Of a stretch of DNA of 64,000 nt, positions 60,705 to 64,000 are shown one piece after another (position 1 is the first letter of the stretch; each line of letters starts with the position of its first letter). The stretch lies in assembly GCA_965217015.1 (NCBI GenBank), contig OZ244224.1, forward strand, positions 558,001-622,000. Direction: 5' to 3'. Origin of the DNA: JAYQKL01 sp038142705. GTDB lineage: Bacteria; Pseudomonadota; Alphaproteobacteria; RS24. A program made the position numbers and the translations under genes. Below the pieces are notes generated by a model that saw only the letters and a list, made by a program, of their open reading frames with translations, searched no databases and was not told the origin of the DNA.

Positions 60705-62944
60705 ATCGTTTCCTTAAGTTTAGAAGAGCCCACCATTTGGTTATTCTGATACGGGAAAATAAGCGTCACTTGCGCGCCTGTTTTCCCTTGTTTGACCCAT
60801 GGGGCATCGCCCAACCGCAATTGCCCGCCATGGTCTTCCATTACTTTTTTAACAATCGCCAATCCAAGCCCCGTCCCCTGCTCGCGCGTTGTAATATATG
60901 GCTCCACCAAATTATGCCGGTCAACAACAGGCAAGCCTAAGCCCGTATCCGCAATTTTGATGAGGATTTTATTATCTGTTTGCTCCAGCCAAATATGAAT
61001 AATTTTCTCTGCATCAGCTGGCAAAGCATGCAAAGCCTCAGATGCATTTTTCAAAATATTTGTTAATGCCTGCGATAATTGCCGCCTGTCGGCATTGATG
61101 ATGAGGTTTTCTTTAAGTTTATCCTCGTAAATATATTCAATTTCCGGCTGCGCCACTTTTTGTAAAAACACAGTTTGCGATACCGCATCACGCAAATCAA
61201 AATCCTTAAAAACTGCTGATGGCATGCGCGCAAAGGAAGCAAACTCATCGACCATGCGGCCAATATCGCCCACTTGCCGAATAATCGTCTCCGTGCATTT
61301 CTTAAAAACATCAGGGTCGGTTACAATTTCATTTTCATATTTAGAATGCAAACGCTCAGCAGATAACTGAATGGGTGTTAACGGATTTTTGATTTCATGC
61401 GCAATGCGGCGGGCAATGTCAGCCCACGCAGCCGTGCGTTTTGCCGATAACAACCCCGTCACATCATCAAATGTTAACACGCGATCACGCTTGTGGTTTC
61501 CAGTGCCGCTTGAAACACGCGCCAATAAAATCCGCGATGTGCCATCTTCATTCGGCACTTCAATTTCATAATCATTATTACGCGGCATTTTAATCGGGTT
61601 AATCAGCTCCTCAAAATAAGGAAAGACTTTTTTAGCGGGCTGACCAATCAGCTCATCTTCAGCCTTATCAACAATTTCTTGCGCCAATAAATTAGCATGG
61701 TTAATGCGCCCATCTGGGTCAATCCCAATCACCCCAGAACTCACACCATTCAACACCATTTCTGTAAATTGATGACGCAAGTCCAAATCATCACGCGCAT
61801 CAATAATTTCCTGCCGCTGTAAAAAGATTTGCTCTGTCATCAGATTGAATGTTTCACCAAGCTTATCAATCTCATCATTGCCATCATTCAAATGAACACG
61901 GGCCGATAAATCCCCATCTTTGACTTTTTCAGCCGCCTTAATCAAATCCCCAATTGGGCGGGCTAATGTGCGCGCAATCCAAAGCCCAAACCAAATCGCG
62001 GCTAACAAAATCACCAGTCCGATACCAATATAAACAAGCGCAAAAGTGATTTGCGCCTCTGTTCGCCGCGATTCAAATTCCTTATATTCACGAATAGCCA
62101 GCCCCGTGCGCTCCAGCTGTGCCAGAACACGTGAATCCACATTGCGCATCACATAAAGATACGCATCTTCAAAATTGGATAATTTTAGAAGCCCCCAAAT
62201 TTGCGCCCGCCCTGTTGCTGTGATAATGACAGGCTGAAATTTATCAGCTGCCTCAAAAGCTTCATCTGGTGGCACCGGCAAAGAATGTTTTGTGCGCGTA
62301 TCCGCAACATCTAAAACCTTGCCTTCACGATTAACTATAATCGCTGTATTGAGTTCGCGTAAGGCGGCTTGCGCGGTTAAAAAAGAATTGAAGCGGCGCT
62401 TATCGGTTTCAAAATAACCAGCCGCGCGGTTTAAGTCTGTCGCCATAACCACAGAGTCATTGCGTAAATTTTCTCGGTTTTCATCTAAATAGGCATTCGC
62501 AACAAGTGAAGAATTATTGATAATGGCTTTGGTGCGGTCACTAAAATATTGGTCAAAGCCTTGATTAAGGGTCACAAGCGCAAACACCGCCACTAAAATC
62601 GCTGGCGTGAGTGCCAAAATAGAAAATAAAGAAACCAGCCGGCTATGAAGCTGCGCCCCCGCCGCGCCAATTTTTCTGGCTTTGTAAATTGAATAAAGTT
62701 GCAAAGCGACCAAGCCAAGCATGACAGTGACAAACACCAGATTGGTCACAAGCAAAACTGAAATAATGGTTTGGGTCGGGCGAATAGGCGATAGCCCTGT
62801 CAGGATAATATAAGTGCTGATGCCGCAAAGCGCACCCCCGAGAACAATCAACCCGGAAGCGGCTGAGGGTATATTATCTAAAACCGAATTAATGCGGTAT
62901 TTTAAAGACCCAAAAATAGTCCTGTCGGATTTCGTAACCTGCAT
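60701..62944 (-). CDS. ntrY: Sensor histidine kinase NtrY
   Basis: Membrane sensor kinase of 747 residues. It has several N-terminal helices (about 28-130), a periplasmic region (about 130-290), a further membrane helix (LVYIGIGLVILLAAIWFGLWI) with HAMP (about 320-372), a PAS domain (about 390-500), and kinase domains: HisKA with phosphoacceptor His in DIARRIAHEIKNPLTP, and HATPase with NILKNASEAL, ADTGLGLP and GTGLGLAIVKKVMEDHGG. Signals for NtrY include nitrogen and redox state. Four-base overlap with ntrX. ntrB and ntrC, often upstream, are absent. Confidence 0.96.
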   Translation of the reverse strand: MQVTKSDRTIFGSLKYRINSVLDNIPSAASGLIVLGGALCGISTYIILTGLSPIRPTQTIISVLLVTNLVFVTVMLGLVALQLYSIYKARKIGAAGAQLHSRLVSLFSILALTPAILVAVFALVTLNQGFDQYFSDRTKAIINNSSLVANAYLDENRENLRNDSVVMATDLNRAAGYFETDKRRFNSFLTAQAALRELNTAIIVNREGKVLDVADTRTKHSLPVPPDEAFEAADKFQPVIITATGRAQIWGLLKLSNFEDAYLYVMRNVDSRVLAQLERTGLAIREYKEFESRRTEAQITFALVYIGIGLVILLAAIWFGLWIARTLARPIGDLIKAAEKVKDGDLSARVHLNDGNDEIDKLGETFNLMTEQIFLQRQEIIDARDDLDLRHQFTEMVLNGVSSGVIGIDPDGRINHANLLAQEIVDKAEDELIGQPAKKVFPYFEELINPIKMPRNNDYEIEVPNEDGTSRILLARVSSGTGNHKRDRVLTFDDVTGLLSAKRTAAWADIARRIAHEIKNPLTPIQLSAERLHSKYENEIVTDPDVFKKCTETIIRQVGDIGRMVDEFASFARMPSAVFKDFDLRDAVSQTVFLQKVAQPEIEYIYEDKLKENLIINADRRQLSQALTNILKNASEALHALPADAEKIIHIWLEQTDNKILIKIADTGLGLPVVDRHNLVEPYITTREQGTGLGLAIVKKVMEDHGGQLRLGDAPWVKQGKTGAQVTLIFPYQNNQMVGSSKLKETI

Positions 62945-63061
62945 TCAGATCAACTCAAGCTTTTTAAGCGTCCCTTTTGTAGTATCCCACGAGCTTATTT
63001 AATGAGACAGCGAAAACATACATTTCGCGGTACCTCATAATTTATGTGATAATTAAGCAAC

Positions 63062-63081
63062 AAAAGTTGCGCTAAAGCAAC
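63062..63081 (-). terminator. Weak terminator after metG
   Basis: On the minus strand, GTTGC and GCAAC (63081-63077 and 63070-63066) flank a six-base loop, followed by TTTTG and further T. The stem is five base pairs; support is position just beyond the metG stop and the T-rich flank. Confidence 0.4.
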
Positions 63082-63093
63082 AATATTTTGTGA

Positions 63094-64000
63094 TTATTCT
63101 GATATTGCGGCTTCCAAACGCGGGAAAACCGCCGCTGGTTTGGGTAATTCACCCCCGCCTGCCAAACGGCCTTTTTCGCCTAAATAAGAAAAATCGCGCG
63201 CATTTTTTGCAATTGAAAGATAATCCAGCAATTGATTGCCACCGGTTGGAATAACCGGCAAAAGACAAATTGCCGCTTGGCGCACGATTTCTGCAGTCAC
63301 ATAAAGCACAGTGGCCATGCGTTCCGGATCCGTCTTTTTCAACGCCCAAGGTTCTTGCTCGGCAAAATAACGATTGGCATCAGAGACCAATTTAATCACA
63401 TCAGCCAAATAATCTTGAATCGCATAATGCTGCATATGCTGACGACACAATCCTAAAAGCCCATCAGCTTGTTTGAGAAGCGCCAAATCATCATCTTCAA
63501 ATTTTGGATTTTCGGCCAGCTTGCCGTCACAATTTTTGGCAATCATCGATAAGCTTCTTTGCGCCAAATTGCCAATATCATTGGCTAAATCCGCATTCAC
63601 GCGATTGACGATAGCTTCGTCGCTAAAGCTGCCATCTTGACCAAAACTTACCTCGCGCATGAAAAAATATCGCACCGCTTCAACACCATATTGCGCAACA
63701 AGGTTTTTGGGGTCCATCACATTACCGAGGGATTTTGACATTTTCTCCCCCTTCACCGTCAAAAAACCATGCGCAAAGATTTGTTTGGGCAAGGCCAAAC
63801 CCGCCGACATTAAGAAAGCGGGCCAATAGACAGCATGGAAACGCGTAATATCTTTCCCAATCACATGTAAAGAAGCGGGCCAATATGCTCCCATATCATT
63901 CGGATACCCCAATGCAGTCAAATAATTGGTCAACGCATCAACCCAAACATAAACCACATGTTTTGGATTATCTGGTACCGGCACACCCCAATCAAAACTT
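63094..64000 (-). CDS. metG: Methionyl-tRNA synthetase, 5'-truncated by the window edge
   Basis: Class I synthetase charging tRNA-Met. About 300 C-terminal residues of roughly 510 are visible; the frame is open to the right edge, so the start lies outside (GTG 63984 is internal, preceded by SFDWGVPVP). Motifs include VVYVWVDALTNYLTALGYP, HVIGKDITRFHAVYWPAFL and the KMSKS signature in GEKMSKSLGNVMDP, then the helical anticodon-binding domain. No C-terminal tRNA-binding (Arc1p-like) extension is present; the protein ends RLEAAISE. Confidence 0.97.
   Translation of the reverse strand, partial: SFDWGVPVPDNPKHVVYVWVDALTNYLTALGYPNDMGAYWPASLHVIGKDITRFHAVYWPAFLMSAGLALPKQIFAHGFLTVKGEKMSKSLGNVMDPKNLVAQYGVEAVRYFFMREVSFGQDGSFSDEAIVNRVNADLANDIGNLAQRSLSMIAKNCDGKLAENPKFEDDDLALLKQADGLLGLCRQHMQHYAIQDYLADVIKLVSDANRYFAEQEPWALKKTDPERMATVLYVTAEIVRQAAICLLPVIPTGGNQLLDYLSIAKNARDFSYLGEKGRLAGGGELPKPAAVFPRLEAAISE

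Noticed and set aside
1..64000. CRISPR arrays, rRNA genes, insertion sequences, prophage or restriction-modification genes
   Set aside because: None seen: no regularly spaced repeats, no transposase or integrase motifs, no rRNA-like sequence.

Overview
The window is typical chromosomal DNA of an alphaproteobacterium, of fairly low GC for that class. The evidence is gene order: argS-SPOR-nagZ-scpA-scpB-tatABC-serS-pcm-LysM/M23, yajC-secD-secF, divergent uvrA/ssb, gyrA-coaD-ppi-queA-tgt, divergent recG and sdhE-mfd, and ntrY-ntrX-trkA-trkH-dat-hfq-hflX facing mazG. A second pointer is a GAAC-N7-GAAC direct repeat between uvrA and ssb, the alphaproteobacterial form of the LexA box. The DUF3450/TolQ/ExbB/ExbD/TonB/TPR uptake cluster and a sulfatase-activating enzyme would suit an aquatic heterotroph, but that is inference. 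I could not assign an order or genus. No rRNA, CRISPR array, insertion sequence, integrase or phage gene was seen.

Layout. 1-9.3 kb: a tightly packed run (argS fragment, SPOR protein, nagZ, scpA, scpB, a solitary ABC ATPase, tatABC, serS, pcm), many genes overlapping or abutting. 9.3-14.6 kb: LysM/M23 lipoprotein, yajC-secD-secF, a urate-oxidase-N-type membrane protein and a shortened squalene/phytoene-synthase-like protein. 14.6-19.1 kb (minus): trmFO and uvrA. 19.1-26.3 kb: ssb, gyrA, coaD, a cyclophilin, queA, tgt. 26.3-28.0 kb: a MAPEG protein, tRNA-Lys(UUU), a formylglycine-generating enzyme. 28.1-33.3 kb: the six-gene TonB energising cluster, bounded by a leader hairpin and a strong terminator. 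33.4-40.0 kb: acyl-CoA dehydrogenase, glmU-glmS-SMR, DUF393 and DUF502 proteins. 40.0-47.6 kb: recG (minus), then sdhE, mfd, tatD and a metallo-beta-lactamase-fold hydrolase. 47.7-51.1 kb: the most accessory-looking stretch, holding an orphan prepilin, a 737-residue repeat-bearing secreted protein and a 97-residue secreted protein. 51.2-53.0 kb (minus): YhhQ/VUT-type transporter and an MFS transporter. 53.1-64 kb: mazG (plus), then on the minus strand metG fragment, ntrYX, trkAH, dat, hfq, hflX.

How genes connect: nagZ, glmU/glmS and the LysM/M23 protein serve the cell envelope; tatABC and yajC-secDF are the two export routes; queA, tgt and the VUT protein could form a queuosine synthesis/salvage set; uvrA, ssb, recG and mfd cover DNA repair, with uvrA/ssb probably under LexA control. 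No gap longer than 300 bases lacks a gene: the longest, 26709-27024, contains the tRNA.

The points most worth a second look are the 5' end of recG (apparent ATT start), the 5' end of hflX (no usable in-frame start codon), the prepilin/repeat-protein/small-protein cluster, the leader of the TonB cluster with two overlapping alternative pairings, and a cyclophilin gene with both a signal peptide and a well-placed internal start. None of these was tested computationally.
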